From Actinoplanes italicus (GTDB taxonomy: Bacteria; Actinomycetota; Actinomycetes; Mycobacteriales; Micromonosporaceae), in assembly GCF_003001815.1 (NCBI RefSeq), contig NZ_PVMZ01000001.1, positions 682,001 through 746,000 of the forward strand: a stretch of 64,000 nt of DNA. The letters run 5' to 3'. Under the pieces are notes generated by a model. It was not told where the DNA came from, made no database searches, and saw nothing but the letters and a program-made list of their open reading frames with translations. Each line of letters opens with the position of its first letter. The first letter of the stretch is position 1. The translations under genes and the position numbers were made by a program. Positions 25,786 to 34,791 of this stretch are shown one piece after another.

Positions 25786-27819
25786 TCACGCCACCGGCTC
25801 ACCGGCGTAACGCTTACCGTCCAGATAGGGCCACGCGTTCGGCGTACAACCCTTGAGCCCGAAGGTCTGTTGCTGCATCACCGGGGCCTTCTCGCCCTTG
25901 CCGGGGCACGCCTCGTGCCCGTGGCCGAGCTCGTGGCCCACCTCGTGGTTGATCGTGTATCGCCGGTACATCTCGAGTTCGCCGTCGTAGTCGGGCACCG
26001 CATCGGCCCAGCGATCGGCGTTGATGATCACCTGGCCGGGCACCCGGCACGAGGTGTAGCCCTCGGTGTCGAGGCCGCCGCTCGCGCACATGCGCTCCGA
26101 CGTCTTCGCCGAGGCCAGATAGACGGTGAAGTCGAAATCCCCGGTCTTCGGCACCCGGCGCAACCGCAGCCGCCCGCCGTTGACCCAGCTCCGCTCATCA
26201 CCCAGGGTCTCGTCGATGACCTCGGCGAACTCACCGGGCGACGTGTCCTCGACGACCTTCTCGACCGCCACCCGGAAGCGGTACAGGCGGCCGCCGTCGC
26301 CGAGCGCGGGGCCGCGGCCCTTCGCGTACCCGAACTCGCCCGTCTTTCCCTTCGCCGCGGGCTCGTCCGCGTCCGCGGCGCCGGTCTTCTGCGGCTCGGC
26401 GATCGTCGTCTGCGGTGCCTGCGGCACCGGTCCGGCCGCCGGGCCCACCTCGGCCGGTTCGGCGGCGCGTTGCGCGGCCTCCCGCCCCGGAGCGAGTGGT
26501 TGCTCGTCGTTGCGCAGCTCATGACCGACGATCAAAACCAGGACCACCACGAGGATGTACGCCACGAGCACCGCGCGCCTGCGTCGCCGGACGCGCCGGG
26601 CGCCGACCGTCTCGGAGACGGCGTGCCGTGCCTGACCACCGGTGGGCCGGGCGGACCGCGCGTGGGCCGGGACGTAGTCGTGATCCGCGTGGGTCAGCAC
26701 CGCCGGCAGGAAGTCGGGCTCCGGTTCGTACTCCGGCAGAACCGTCTCCGCAGCCGGCTCCCTCTCGGGTTCGGGCTCGGGTGTGTGCGCGGGCGCCGGC
26801 GGTTCCTCGACCCGAGGCGGCACCGGCGCCGGGACGTAGATGTTCTCGGTGAGGTTGCGCTCCAGCATCGACTTCGGCGGCCACAGGTTGTCCGGCAGCT
26901 CGGCCGGCAGGCGCACGCTCGGCGGCAGCCCGATGTAGGGCCGGTTCCTGGTCAGCGGGTATTCGTCCTGCGGCCCGATCTCCGGTTCCGGGACGGCCGG
27001 CACGGGCTCGTCGACCGGTGTGCCGAGCCAGCCGTTCTCCGCCGACAGCCCGTCCCAGTGGTCCTGCTCGGGACGTGCCACCTCGGGCGGACGACCACCG
27101 GATCGGTGGGACCGCCGTCCTCCGGCGGCACGCGGGTTCACATAGGAGCCCGGTGCGGCCAGCGGGTCGCCGTCGGCCGGGGCGGCCGGTTCTGGATCCA
27201 CCGTCCGAGGCGTCGAGGCGGCCAGACGTTCAGCGGCCAGCTCGAAGATGCCCCGGGTCATCGGGAGTGCCCGGAGCGGCGGTTCGGGGTTCTCCGGCTC
27301 ACTCAGGGCGGGTACGAAGGGTTTCGGATCCGATTCGGGACGGCGCGTACGTGATCCGGTCGTCCGCCTGGCCACGGTCCCGTCGGCCGGCGCGGTCCGT
27401 GCCGTGCTCCGCCGCCGGGCCGGGGGCTCCTCCGGAACCGTCTCCATCGGCGCGGTGGCGGTCTTCCGGGCCGGGGCGCGCCCGGTGGAGGTCCGCGCGG
27501 ACGTCGACTTGACCGCGGCCGGCTTCGCCGGTGGCTCTGCGCTTCCCGCGGCCGGTGTGGACTTCTTCCCTGCCGGTTTGCGGGCCGGCTCCTCGGTGGA
27601 GGCCGTCTTGCGGGTCGCCCGGCGGGCCGGCTCGGCCGGAGCGGTCACCGGGGCCCGTCCCGTGGTGGCGGTCGCCGCGACGGTGCGCCGCCGGGGCGAC
27701 GTGGCCGCGGGGGTGCCGGTAGGGGCCGCGGGCGCGGCGTCGGCGCGGGAGCGCTCGGCTCGGCCGCGCCGGTCGGTGGCGGCGTCCGGGTCTACGGGGC
27801 CATTTGTCGCGTTTGCCAT
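25786..27819 (-). CDS. DUF3152 protein with HExxHxxGxxH zinc motif, long Pro/Ala-rich N-terminus
   Basis: 677 aa. Residues 1 to about 420 are low-complexity Arg/Pro/Ala-rich cytoplasmic sequence; a single membrane helix follows (AVLVAYILVVVLVLIVGH); the outside part ends in a DUF3152 domain (about 500-670) with HEVGHELGHGHE, a metzincin-like zinc motif, and paired Cys. Likely a cell-surface metalloprotease or a degenerate relative; activity is unproven. A second, shorter DUF3152 gene lies directly upstream on the same strand. Confidence 0.82.
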   Translation of the reverse strand: MANATNGPVDPDAATDRRGRAERSRADAAPAAPTGTPAATSPRRRTVAATATTGRAPVTAPAEPARRATRKTASTEEPARKPAGKKSTPAAGSAEPPAKPAAVKSTSARTSTGRAPARKTATAPMETVPEEPPARRRSTARTAPADGTVARRTTGSRTRRPESDPKPFVPALSEPENPEPPLRALPMTRGIFELAAERLAASTPRTVDPEPAAPADGDPLAAPGSYVNPRAAGGRRSHRSGGRPPEVARPEQDHWDGLSAENGWLGTPVDEPVPAVPEPEIGPQDEYPLTRNRPYIGLPPSVRLPAELPDNLWPPKSMLERNLTENIYVPAPVPPRVEEPPAPAHTPEPEPEREPAAETVLPEYEPEPDFLPAVLTHADHDYVPAHARSARPTGGQARHAVSETVGARRVRRRRRAVLVAYILVVVLVLIVGHELRNDEQPLAPGREAAQRAAEPAEVGPAAGPVPQAPQTTIAEPQKTGAADADEPAAKGKTGEFGYAKGRGPALGDGGRLYRFRVAVEKVVEDTSPGEFAEVIDETLGDERSWVNGGRLRLRRVPKTGDFDFTVYLASAKTSERMCASGGLDTEGYTSCRVPGQVIINADRWADAVPDYDGELEMYRRYTINHEVGHELGHGHEACPGKGEKAPVMQQQTFGLKGCTPNAWPYLDGKRYAGEPVA

Positions 27820-27898
27820 AGCAAGCGCAAGCCTGCCATGACTCCTCGCGTGTCACAGGACTTTCGCATTTCCGTACCGGATGAGCGGAAAGCGGAGG

Positions 27899-28789
27899 TC
27901 AGAGCCGTGGTCCGGACAGATCGCGGCCGTTGTGCCGCGGCCAGGAGAACGGGACGCAGCCACGCAGGGTCAGCGTCTGCTGCACCATCACCGGCGCCGG
28001 CCCGCCGGCTTTCGGGCAGCCCTCGTGCCGGTGCCCGAGCTCGTGCCCGACCTCGTGATTGATCACGTACTGGCGGTAGGCGGCGAGCCCGACTCCGGCC
28101 TCCAGGTAGGGCCGGGCCGACCCGCGCCAACGGTCGAGGTTGATGATGGCCTTGCCGACGGCCCGGCACGACGTGAACGGCACCCCGTTGATCCGGATGC
28201 TGGTGCCGCCCATCTCGCACATCCGGCCCGCGGTCTCCCGGGTCGCCAGATAGACGGTGAAGTCGGCCCGATCGGCGGCGGCCACCATCTGCATCCGGAC
28301 GTTCCCGCCGCCGATCCAGCTCCGCTCGTCGGAGAGGATGGCCCGGACCTGCGCGGCGAACGCGGCGACGTCCTCACCGCTGCCCTTCTCCACGGCGACC
28401 TTGAACCGGCGGATTGTGCCCCGGCTGCCGGCGACCGGGCCGCGCTCGTTCGCGAAGTCGAACCCGCCGGAACCCTTGACCGGGAAGTTTCCGTCGAGCC
28501 GCAGCACGCCCTCGGCCGGGAACGGCGAGGTCGGCGTGGGGCTGGGCGAAGCGGTCGCCGGAGCGGCCAGCGCAGTGGTGGCGACCGGGGACGGCACCGG
28601 GGCCGACGACGGCGAGGCCGCGGCGGCCGCGTTGCCGGGCGGGCCGGCCTGCGGCTCGAACGGCCGTCCGACGGCGACCACCGTGAACAGCACCACGGTC
28701 GCCGCCAGGACGACCAGCCAAGCCTGACGCCACCGGTCTCCCGAGGAGAGGGATCGCGGCTCGGCCGGGGGGTGCGGCGAGGGGTTCAT
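27899..28789 (-). CDS. Second DUF3152 protein with HExxHxxGxxH motif
   Basis: 296 aa from ATG 28789. One N-terminal membrane segment (WLVVLAATVVLFTVVAVG), a Pro/Ser/Ala linker, then DUF3152 with INHEVGHELGHRHEGCP. It matches the C-terminal domain of the neighbouring 677-aa protein closely in motif order (DERSW, DFTVYLA, RMC, SCR, GHELGH, PVM, GC), so the pair is a tandem duplication with divergent N-termini. Six nt behind the alpha/beta hydrolase gene. Confidence 0.82.
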   Translation of the reverse strand: MNPSPHPPAEPRSLSSGDRWRQAWLVVLAATVVLFTVVAVGRPFEPQAGPPGNAAAAASPSSAPVPSPVATTALAAPATASPSPTPTSPFPAEGVLRLDGNFPVKGSGGFDFANERGPVAGSRGTIRRFKVAVEKGSGEDVAAFAAQVRAILSDERSWIGGGNVRMQMVAAADRADFTVYLATRETAGRMCEMGGTSIRINGVPFTSCRAVGKAIINLDRWRGSARPYLEAGVGLAAYRQYVINHEVGHELGHRHEGCPKAGGPAPVMVQQTLTLRGCVPFSWPRHNGRDLSGPRL

Positions 28790-28794
28790 GGGTC

Positions 28795-29748
28795 TTATGT
28801 CGCGCCGACCTCGTCGAGCAGGCCGACGACGGCCCGGGCCACCAGCCGGGGGACCTCCATCTGGGCGACGTGGCCGACGCCCGGGAGGATGAGCAGGCGG
28901 CTGTCCGGGATCACCCGGGCGACCTGGGCCGGCACCCGCGGATCGACGAGCCGGTCGTTGAGACCGCCGATGACCAGCGTGGGCGCCTCGATCCGGGAGG
29001 CCAGTCGCCACTGCGAGTTGACACCGGGCAGGTAGGCCCGGAGGAAGCTGCCGACCAGGCCGCGCAACGTGCCGAGATATGCCTTCGGGTAGTGGGCGAC
29101 CGTGTAGCGGAGCTGGATCTCCTCCATCGCCTCGGCACGGCGCTGCGGATGCACCTTCGTGGTGTCGCCGAAGCAGGCGGCCAGCACCTGCTCGGCCATC
29201 TGCTCGGCGGTGATCCGGGTCAGTGCCCACGCCATCAGCCGCTCGGCGCCGGGCATCGCGAGCAACGGCAGGACCGGGCCCTGCGCGGTGCGGCGCGGAT
29301 CGAGGAACGGCATGGCCGGCGAGATCAGCGTGAGAGTCCGGACAAGGTCGGGGCGCAGCGCCGCCACCCGCACCGAGATCGAGCCGCCCAGCGAGTTGCC
29401 GATCAGGTGGACCGGGCCGCGGCCGGCGTGATCCAGGTAGTCGGTCAGGGTGGCCGCGAACGCCGCGATCGAATACCGCGGGCTGGGATCGCTGTACCCG
29501 AAACCGGGCAGGTCGACGGCCTGACCGTCGAGGCGGTCGGCGAGCAGGCCGGCCAGATCGGTGAAGTTCTGCGAGGAGCCGCCGAGACCGTGCACGTAGA
29601 CCGCGGGCTCGGCGGCAGGGCTCTGGCCCGGCGTGTCCCGCACATGCAACATCGCACCGCTGACCGTGACCTGCCGTGCCGGCCACGGTGGCGGAACCTC
29701 ACCCTCCGGCAACAGCGAACTGTCGTCGGCCAGAATCGCGCCCTTCAT
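28795..29748 (-). CDS. Alpha/beta-hydrolase fold protein
   Basis: 317 aa. Nucleophile elbow GNSLGG, oxyanion-hole region VYVHGLGGSSQNF, acid in GGLNDRLVDPR and catalytic His in PGVGHVAQ complete the triad. Resembles esterases/C-C hydrolases; substrate unknown. The ATG overlaps the stop of the upstream proline-rich gene as TGATG, and the DUF3152 gene follows within 6 nt, so the three are probably one transcript. Confidence 0.85.
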   Translation of the reverse strand: MKGAILADDSSLLPEGEVPPPWPARQVTVSGAMLHVRDTPGQSPAAEPAVYVHGLGGSSQNFTDLAGLLADRLDGQAVDLPGFGYSDPSPRYSIAAFAATLTDYLDHAGRGPVHLIGNSLGGSISVRVAALRPDLVRTLTLISPAMPFLDPRRTAQGPVLPLLAMPGAERLMAWALTRITAEQMAEQVLAACFGDTTKVHPQRRAEAMEEIQLRYTVAHYPKAYLGTLRGLVGSFLRAYLPGVNSQWRLASRIEAPTLVIGGLNDRLVDPRVPAQVARVIPDSRLLILPGVGHVAQMEVPRLVARAVVGLLDEVGAT

Positions 29749-31544
29749 CAGGCCAAGAGTGCCTCAAGCCGTCGATTGACCGCGGAGAGTGTGGCGCGCA
29801 CCATGGCGTGCCGGTCGTCACCCGTCACCACCGCGGAGCCTGCCAGCTGCTCGACCCAGCCACCGCCGCACGAGAGCAGCAGCACGACCACGGCGACCTG
29901 CATCGAGCCGAAGGAGACCGAGGCCGCGTGCTCGACGAAGCACCGGGCCGGGCCGTCCTGGTGCTGCGAGGTGGAGAGCAGCTCGTCGACGGCTCCGGCG
30001 GTGGCCGCCGCGCACAGGCGCAACAGGTAGCCGTCGACGGCCGGTCCGGTCGCGACGCCGGAGGCGCTGCGACCGCCGGCACGTAGGCGGACCTCCACCG
30101 TGGCGTCCGCGCCGAACGTGTTGACGTGCACGTTCTCGATGATCACGCGAGGACCGGGGGTGTCGCCGGGGTCCAGCGGGCGTGGCTTGGAGGCGTCCGC
30201 CGGAACGAGCGCGGCACCGGCGTTGACCATCTGCGGCCGGGGTTCGGCCGGGGCCGGCGCGACGGGCTGCGGAACCGCGGACACCGGCGCCACCGAGACC
30301 GGGGCGGGCGCGGGGGCCGCGGACACCGGCGCCGGGGCGACCGGGCTGGAGACCGGGGCGACCGGCACCGCGGCCCGGGCCGGGCGGGTCGGCTGGCTGG
30401 GCAGCAGCGGCGTGCTGCCACGAGGCGACGAGACCGGGGCGCCGGACGGCCGGAAAGCGGACGGCCCGTCACCGGGCATCGCCGCGTCCAGGCCCATCCG
30501 CTCCTGCAGCAGGCGGGCCACCTGACGGCTCACCTCGGCCGCGTCGGCACCGTCGGCGAGGTCGAGTCGCAGACTGTGCGCGCCGGCCGGGGTGGCCCGC
30601 AGCGAGGCGTCCCGCACACCGGGCACCTCTCGGACCGCGGCCAGGATGTCCTGGACGTCGAAGCCCTCCTGGCGCTCCTGGGCGGGGACGACGTCACCGC
30701 GGCGCAGGTGCGTCGCGATGCGGGCCAGAGCTGGCGCTTCGGCCGACGGTTCCACGGAGGGCGGCTCCGGAACTCTCGGGACGTCCGGCTGAGCCGGGAC
30801 GCGCTGCGGCAGTGTCCCGCTCGGTTCGCCGTCGGTCTCGGCTTCGCCGGCGGCCGGGCCGGGGAAGCCGGGGCCCGCGACGGGCGGGGCGTAGGTCGGT
30901 GGGGCTTCGGGCACCGGGTCGTACGGCCGGCGTCCGAATCCCGGAGGATCGTACGCCGAAGCCTCGCCCATCGGCCCGTCCAGCTGCGGCAGGCCCTGCG
31001 CCAGGGTGTCGGTGACCAGTGCGTGCCGGGAGCGGCCGGGCTCCCCGGAGACCGGTGCGACCGGGGGCGGGCCCTGAACCGGTTCGGGCACCCAGTCGGG
31101 CCGGGGCGCCGGCACCACGGGCCGCTGCGGGTAGGCGTCATCGAGGTCGCCCTCGTACGGATACGGCGGGGCGCTGCTCGGCGCCTGGGTCGTCGGGGGA
31201 CGGCGGTGGCTGCCGAGGATGTCGGCGAGCCTGCTCCGCTCGGCGGACCACGCCTCGGGTGACCCGGACGGGGGAATCTCGGAGCCGGGCGCCGGTGCGG
31301 GAACCCCGGATGCGGGTGCGGCCCCGAAGGGACGTTCCGCCGGAACCTGCTGCCGGCCGAAGGTGCGTCCGTCGGACGGCCGCCGCCAAGGTGGCGTGTC
31401 CACTCCCTGCTCCAATGCCGCTCCCGTGTTGGGCCACCGGCTGTCGTCGTTCGCCCAGCCGTTCACCCGTGTGCGGTCCTGCGAATCGGCCCCGTTGCCA
31501 CCCGCTGAGGCTCCCGTGTCTCCGGAATGCCCTGATTCATCCAC
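29748..31544 (-). CDS. Long Pro/Ala-rich protein with a conserved C-terminal domain
   Basis: 598 aa from GTG 31544, chosen because GAGGAG lies 6 nt upstream. Residues 1 to about 250 and 310-430 are Pro/Ala/Ser-rich and disordered-looking; a small structured block lies near 270-345 (VQDILAAVREVPGVRDASLRA). The last about 140 residues (from PRVIIENVHVNTFGADATVEV) form a globular alpha/beta domain that weakly recalls the LeuA C-terminal allosteric fold. No enzyme motif. Divergent from a TetR gene and coupled to the hydrolase downstream. Confidence 0.65.
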   Translation of the reverse strand: MDESGHSGDTGASAGGNGADSQDRTRVNGWANDDSRWPNTGAALEQGVDTPPWRRPSDGRTFGRQQVPAERPFGAAPASGVPAPAPGSEIPPSGSPEAWSAERSRLADILGSHRRPPTTQAPSSAPPYPYEGDLDDAYPQRPVVPAPRPDWVPEPVQGPPPVAPVSGEPGRSRHALVTDTLAQGLPQLDGPMGEASAYDPPGFGRRPYDPVPEAPPTYAPPVAGPGFPGPAAGEAETDGEPSGTLPQRVPAQPDVPRVPEPPSVEPSAEAPALARIATHLRRGDVVPAQERQEGFDVQDILAAVREVPGVRDASLRATPAGAHSLRLDLADGADAAEVSRQVARLLQERMGLDAAMPGDGPSAFRPSGAPVSSPRGSTPLLPSQPTRPARAAVPVAPVSSPVAPAPVSAAPAPAPVSVAPVSAVPQPVAPAPAEPRPQMVNAGAALVPADASKPRPLDPGDTPGPRVIIENVHVNTFGADATVEVRLRAGGRSASGVATGPAVDGYLLRLCAAATAGAVDELLSTSQHQDGPARCFVEHAASVSFGSMQVAVVVLLLSCGGGWVEQLAGSAVVTGDDRHAMVRATLSAVNRRLEALLA

Positions 31545-31703
31545 CGCGTGCTCCTCGCTCGCCCCCGCTGAGGCTACCGTGTCGTTGCAGTGGCGATAAG
31601 TTGCAGCGTCGCGACAATTGCCCGCACGACCGCGACATGCGCCGATCCGGGCAAACCGAGACGACAAACCGCGGGGACCCGACCCCCCTGGAGGTTCACA
31701 GAA

Positions 31704-32363
31704 ATGACCGCTGCGTCCGGCGGGCCACAGACCGCACGACCCACCCGCCTGCCCCGTTCGGCGCGACGCAAGCAGTTGCTGGCCGCCGCGCAGCAGATCT
31801 TCGTCGCACACGGCTATCACGCCGCGGCGATGGATGACATCGCGGAACGGGCGGGCGTCTCCAAGCCCGTTCTCTACCAGCACTTCCCCGGCAAGCTGGA
31901 GCTGTACCTGGCCCTGCTGGACACGCACTGCGACGCGATAATCGCCAAGGTGCGCGGGGCCATGCAGGCGTCTCCCGACAACAAGGAGCGTGTGAAGGGC
32001 GCCGTACGGGCGTACTTCGACTTCATGGATCACGAGAGCGAGGCGTTCCGGCTCGTCTTCGAGTCGGACCTGCGTAACGATCCTCAGGTCCGCCAGCGGG
32101 TGGAACGGGTCGAGCAGGGCTGCATCGCCGCTGTGACCGACACCATCATCTCGGACACCGGGCTGCGTCCGGACCAGGCCGAGCTGCTCGCCTCCGGCCT
32201 GGCAGGGGCGGCCGGACAGGCAGCACAGTTCTGGCTCGCCAACGGACGTCGTACGCCCAAAGCTGAAGCCGAAGCGCTCGTAGCTGCGCTGATCTGGCGC
32301 GGGATCGCCAGCTTCCCGCTACAGGGCGGCTCAACGGCCGGAATGGCACCGGAAATCGGATAA
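31704..32363 (+). CDS. TetR/AcrR family transcriptional regulator
   Basis: 219 aa from ATG 31704 after GGAGG. HTH region: LLAAAQQIFVAHGYHAAAMD then DIAERAGVSKPVLYQHF, residues about 25-62. C-terminal domain with DHESEAFRLVFESDL, a pattern shared by the conserved actinobacterial regulators found next to DUF3107 and the DEAD-box helicase. Ligand unknown. Divergent from the proline-rich gene. Confidence 0.88.
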   Translation: MTAASGGPQTARPTRLPRSARRKQLLAAAQQIFVAHGYHAAAMDDIAERAGVSKPVLYQHFPGKLELYLALLDTHCDAIIAKVRGAMQASPDNKERVKGAVRAYFDFMDHESEAFRLVFESDLRNDPQVRQRVERVEQGCIAAVTDTIISDTGLRPDQAELLASGLAGAAGQAAQFWLANGRRTPKAEAEALVAALIWRGIASFPLQGGSTAGMAPEIG

Positions 32364-32403
32364 CCTTTCGGTCGGGTAGACGGATCTTTTTAGGAGGGAC
32401 TCC

Positions 32404-32628
32404 GTGGAGGTCAAGATCGGCGTGCAGCAGTCGCCGCGTGAGCTTGTGCTCGAGAGCGCTCAGACCCCGGCGGAGGTCGAGCAGGCCGTGACGGATGCTC
32501 TGGCCAAGGACGGCGTCCTGACACTCACCGACGAGAAGGGCCGCAAGGTGATCATCCCGATCGCCAAGGTGGCCTACGTGGAGATCGCCGAGGCGTCGCA
32601 CCGCCCGTTCGGCTTCACCACGCGCTGA
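32404..32628 (+). CDS. DUF3107 family protein
   Basis: 74-aa actinobacterial protein of unknown role. VEVKIGVQQSPRELVLES-type opening, VLTLTDEKGRKVIIP and KVAYVEIAE are diagnostic. GTG start with AGGAGGGAC upstream. It lies 40 nt behind the TetR gene and is followed by a hairpin. Confidence 0.9.
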   Translation: MEVKIGVQQSPRELVLESAQTPAEVEQAVTDALAKDGVLTLTDEKGRKVIIPIAKVAYVEIAEASHRPFGFTTR

Positions 32629-32652
32629 GGTTCCGGCGAGCTTCGTTTCGCA

Positions 32653-32688
32653 ACGGGAGGGCGTCCTGGTCTCAGGGCTCCCTCCCGT
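32653..32688 (+). terminator. Hairpin after DUF3107
   Basis: ACGGGAGGG (32653-32661) pairs with CCCTCCCGT (32680-32688); a short inner stem CCTG/CAGG lies in the 18-nt loop. 25 nt after the stop codon. Confidence 0.6.
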
Positions 32689-32864
32689 AACTCTCTCCGG
32701 GCGCGTCTGCTACCAGGTCAGGTACAGTGGCCTGTGTCGTCGTCGATCTGTCAAGTCGACGACCCCGCGTGTGGCCCGCTTTCGAGCGTGCGGCCCGCGC
32801 CTATACGAGACCGCGCCCAAAGACATCCGACGGGCGCACCACGAGAGGGCACCCGTAAAACTTC
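32689..32864 (+). promoter_or_regulatory. Long leader of the DEAD-box helicase gene
   Basis: Contains TACAGT (a possible -10) at about 32723 and then an 8-bp stem (GTCGTCGA/TCGACGAC) in the presumed transcript. The leader would be over 100 nt, unlike the leaderless neighbours. Cold-shock-type helicase genes often have structured leaders, so regulation at RNA level is plausible but not shown. Confidence 0.35.
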
Positions 32865-34742
32865 ATGACCGACAATGAGCAAGCTCTAGTACCCGTAACC
32901 ACACGCGCTCCGGTTCGTCCCGACAGCCCCACGTTCGCCGAGCTGGGCGTCCGGGCCGAAACCGTCGAAGCCCTGGCCAAGGCCGGCATCACGCACGCCT
33001 TCGCGATCCAGGAGTACGCCCTGCCCATCGCGCTGCGGGGCACCGACCTGATCGGCCAGGCGCCGACCGGCACCGGCAAGACCCTCGGTTTCGGCCTCCC
33101 CCTGCTGGAGCGCGTCCTGGCTCCCAGCGAGGGCGCCGACGGCCAGCCGCAGGCCCTGATCGTCGTCCCGACCCGTGAGCTGGGCCTGCAGGTGGCCCGC
33201 GACCTCGCCGCCGCGGGCAGCACCCGGGGCGTCCGCGTCCTGCCGATCTACGGCGGCGTGGCGTACGAACCGCAGGTAGAGACCCTCAAGAAGGGCGTCG
33301 AGATCCTGGTCGGCACCCCCGGCCGCCTGCTCGACCTCTGCAAGCAGAAGCAGCTCAAGCTGGGCTCGGTCCGCGCCCTGGTGCTCGACGAGGCCGACCG
33401 GATGCTCGACCTGGGCTTCCTGGAGGACGTCGAGAAGATCCTGGCGATGATCCCCGAGCAGCGGCAGACGATGCTGTTCTCGGCCACCATGCCGGACCCG
33501 ATCGTCGCCCTGTCCCGGCGGTTCCTGCGCAACCCGGTCACGATCCACGCCGGGCACACCACCGAGAGCGGCCCGTCCCCGCTGACCAAGCAGGTCGTCT
33601 ACCGCACCCACCCGATGAACAAGGTGGAGATGGTGGCACGCATCCTGCAGGCCAAGGACCGCAGCCTCACGATGATCTTCACCCGCACCAAGCGGGCCGC
33701 CGACCGGGTCGCCGAGGACCTCGACTTCCGCGGGTTCGCGGTCGCGGCCGTGCACGGCGACCTGGGCCAGGGTGCCCGCGAGCGTGCGCTCCGGGCGTTC
33801 CGCAGCGGCAAGATCGACGTGCTGGTGGCGACCGACGTCGCAGCCCGTGGTCTGGACGTCTCCGGCGTCACGCACGTGATCAACTACGACTGCCCGGAAG
33901 ATCCCGAGACCTACACGCACCGCATCGGCCGCACCGGCCGGGCCGGTGCCACCGGTTCCGCGATCACGTTCGTGGACTGGGAGGACATGCCGCGCTGGGT
34001 GCTGATCGACAAGTCGCTCGGCCTCAGCATGCCGGAGCCGCCGGAGACGTACCACACGAGTCCAGCGCTCTACGCCGACCTGGACATCCCCTCCGACATC
34101 TCGGGGACCCTGCCGACCGCCTCACGCAGCCGGGCCGGGCTCTCCGCGGAGATCGAGGAGGATCTGGGCAGCACCGGGCGACGTGGTCGTGGCAGCCGTG
34201 ACCGGGGAGACCGGGGCGGCCGTGGTCGCAGCCGCGGCGGGGACTCCGGTCCGTCGTCCGGCTCCACCTCGCCCGGCTCCAGCTCGCCCGGCTCCACCTC
34301 GCCCGGCTCCAGCTCGCCCGATTCCACTTCGCCCGGCGAGGCGACCGAGCGGCCCCAGCGGCAGCGTCGCCGGCGCCGGGTCGTCGAGGACGGCACGGGC
34401 ACACCCGACACCGCGGTACCGGTGTCTGCGGAGCCTTCGGACGTACCCTCGCCGGAAGAAGCCTCAACAGTCGCACCGCGTGCACGGACCCGCCGTCGCC
34501 GGACCACCGCGGCCTCTCTCGTCTTCTCGGAAGAGGCCGCTCCCGCGGCTGAGGAGGCCCCGGCAGCCCTGGCACCCGCGTCCGACTCCGCCGGGCCCGA
34601 CTCCGCCGTGTCCGACTCCGCCGCACCCGAGGAGGCGACAGCCGCTCCTCGTCGCCGCCGTCGCCGCGCCACCACGCGCTCGGCCGATGCGGACCTGTCC
34701 GGCGGTTCCGAGGCCGGTGTGGGCACCACGGCTGACGCCTGA
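32865..34742 (+). CDS. DEAD-box ATP-dependent RNA helicase
   Basis: 625 aa. All core motifs are present: Q motif region (TFAELGV), Walker A APTGTGKT (66-73), PTREL, DEAD (175-178), SAT (206-208), and HRIGRTGR near 344. The tail after about 425 is disordered: Arg/Gly-rich (GRRGRGSRDRGDRGGRGRSR) for RNA binding, then Ser/Thr/Pro/Gly pentapeptide repeats from 15-bp DNA repeats (about 34255-34340), then Arg-rich patches. Probably an RhlE/CsdA-like factor in RNA remodelling or ribosome assembly. Confidence 0.93.
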   Translation: MTDNEQALVPVTTRAPVRPDSPTFAELGVRAETVEALAKAGITHAFAIQEYALPIALRGTDLIGQAPTGTGKTLGFGLPLLERVLAPSEGADGQPQALIVVPTRELGLQVARDLAAAGSTRGVRVLPIYGGVAYEPQVETLKKGVEILVGTPGRLLDLCKQKQLKLGSVRALVLDEADRMLDLGFLEDVEKILAMIPEQRQTMLFSATMPDPIVALSRRFLRNPVTIHAGHTTESGPSPLTKQVVYRTHPMNKVEMVARILQAKDRSLTMIFTRTKRAADRVAEDLDFRGFAVAAVHGDLGQGARERALRAFRSGKIDVLVATDVAARGLDVSGVTHVINYDCPEDPETYTHRIGRTGRAGATGSAITFVDWEDMPRWVLIDKSLGLSMPEPPETYHTSPALYADLDIPSDISGTLPTASRSRAGLSAEIEEDLGSTGRRGRGSRDRGDRGGRGRSRGGDSGPSSGSTSPGSSSPGSTSPGSSSPDSTSPGEATERPQRQRRRRRVVEDGTGTPDTAVPVSAEPSDVPSPEEASTVAPRARTRRRRTTAASLVFSEEAAPAAEEAPAALAPASDSAGPDSAVSDSAAPEEATAAPRRRRRRATTRSADADLSGGSEAGVGTTADA

Positions 34743-34753
34743 TCCACGTCGCC

Positions 34754-34789
34754 GGCAACGCGGGACCGGAGGACCGGTCCCGCGTTGCC
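34754..34789. terminator. Bidirectional terminator, perfect 16-bp stem
   Basis: GGCAACGCGGGACCGG (34754-34769) is fully complementary to 34774-34789 with an AGGA loop. It fills the gap between the convergent helicase and heme-oxygenase-like genes. Confidence 0.85.
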
Positions 34790-34791
34790 CG

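Noticed and set aside
25870..27354. Long reading frame opposite the 677-aa DUF3152 gene
   Set aside because: Arg/His-rich antisense frame typical of high-GC DNA; no family motif, while the minus-strand frame has clear domains.
34255..34340. Separate repeat element inside the helicase gene
   Set aside because: The 15-bp units are in frame and encode the Ser/Thr/Pro/Gly tail, so they are described with the gene.
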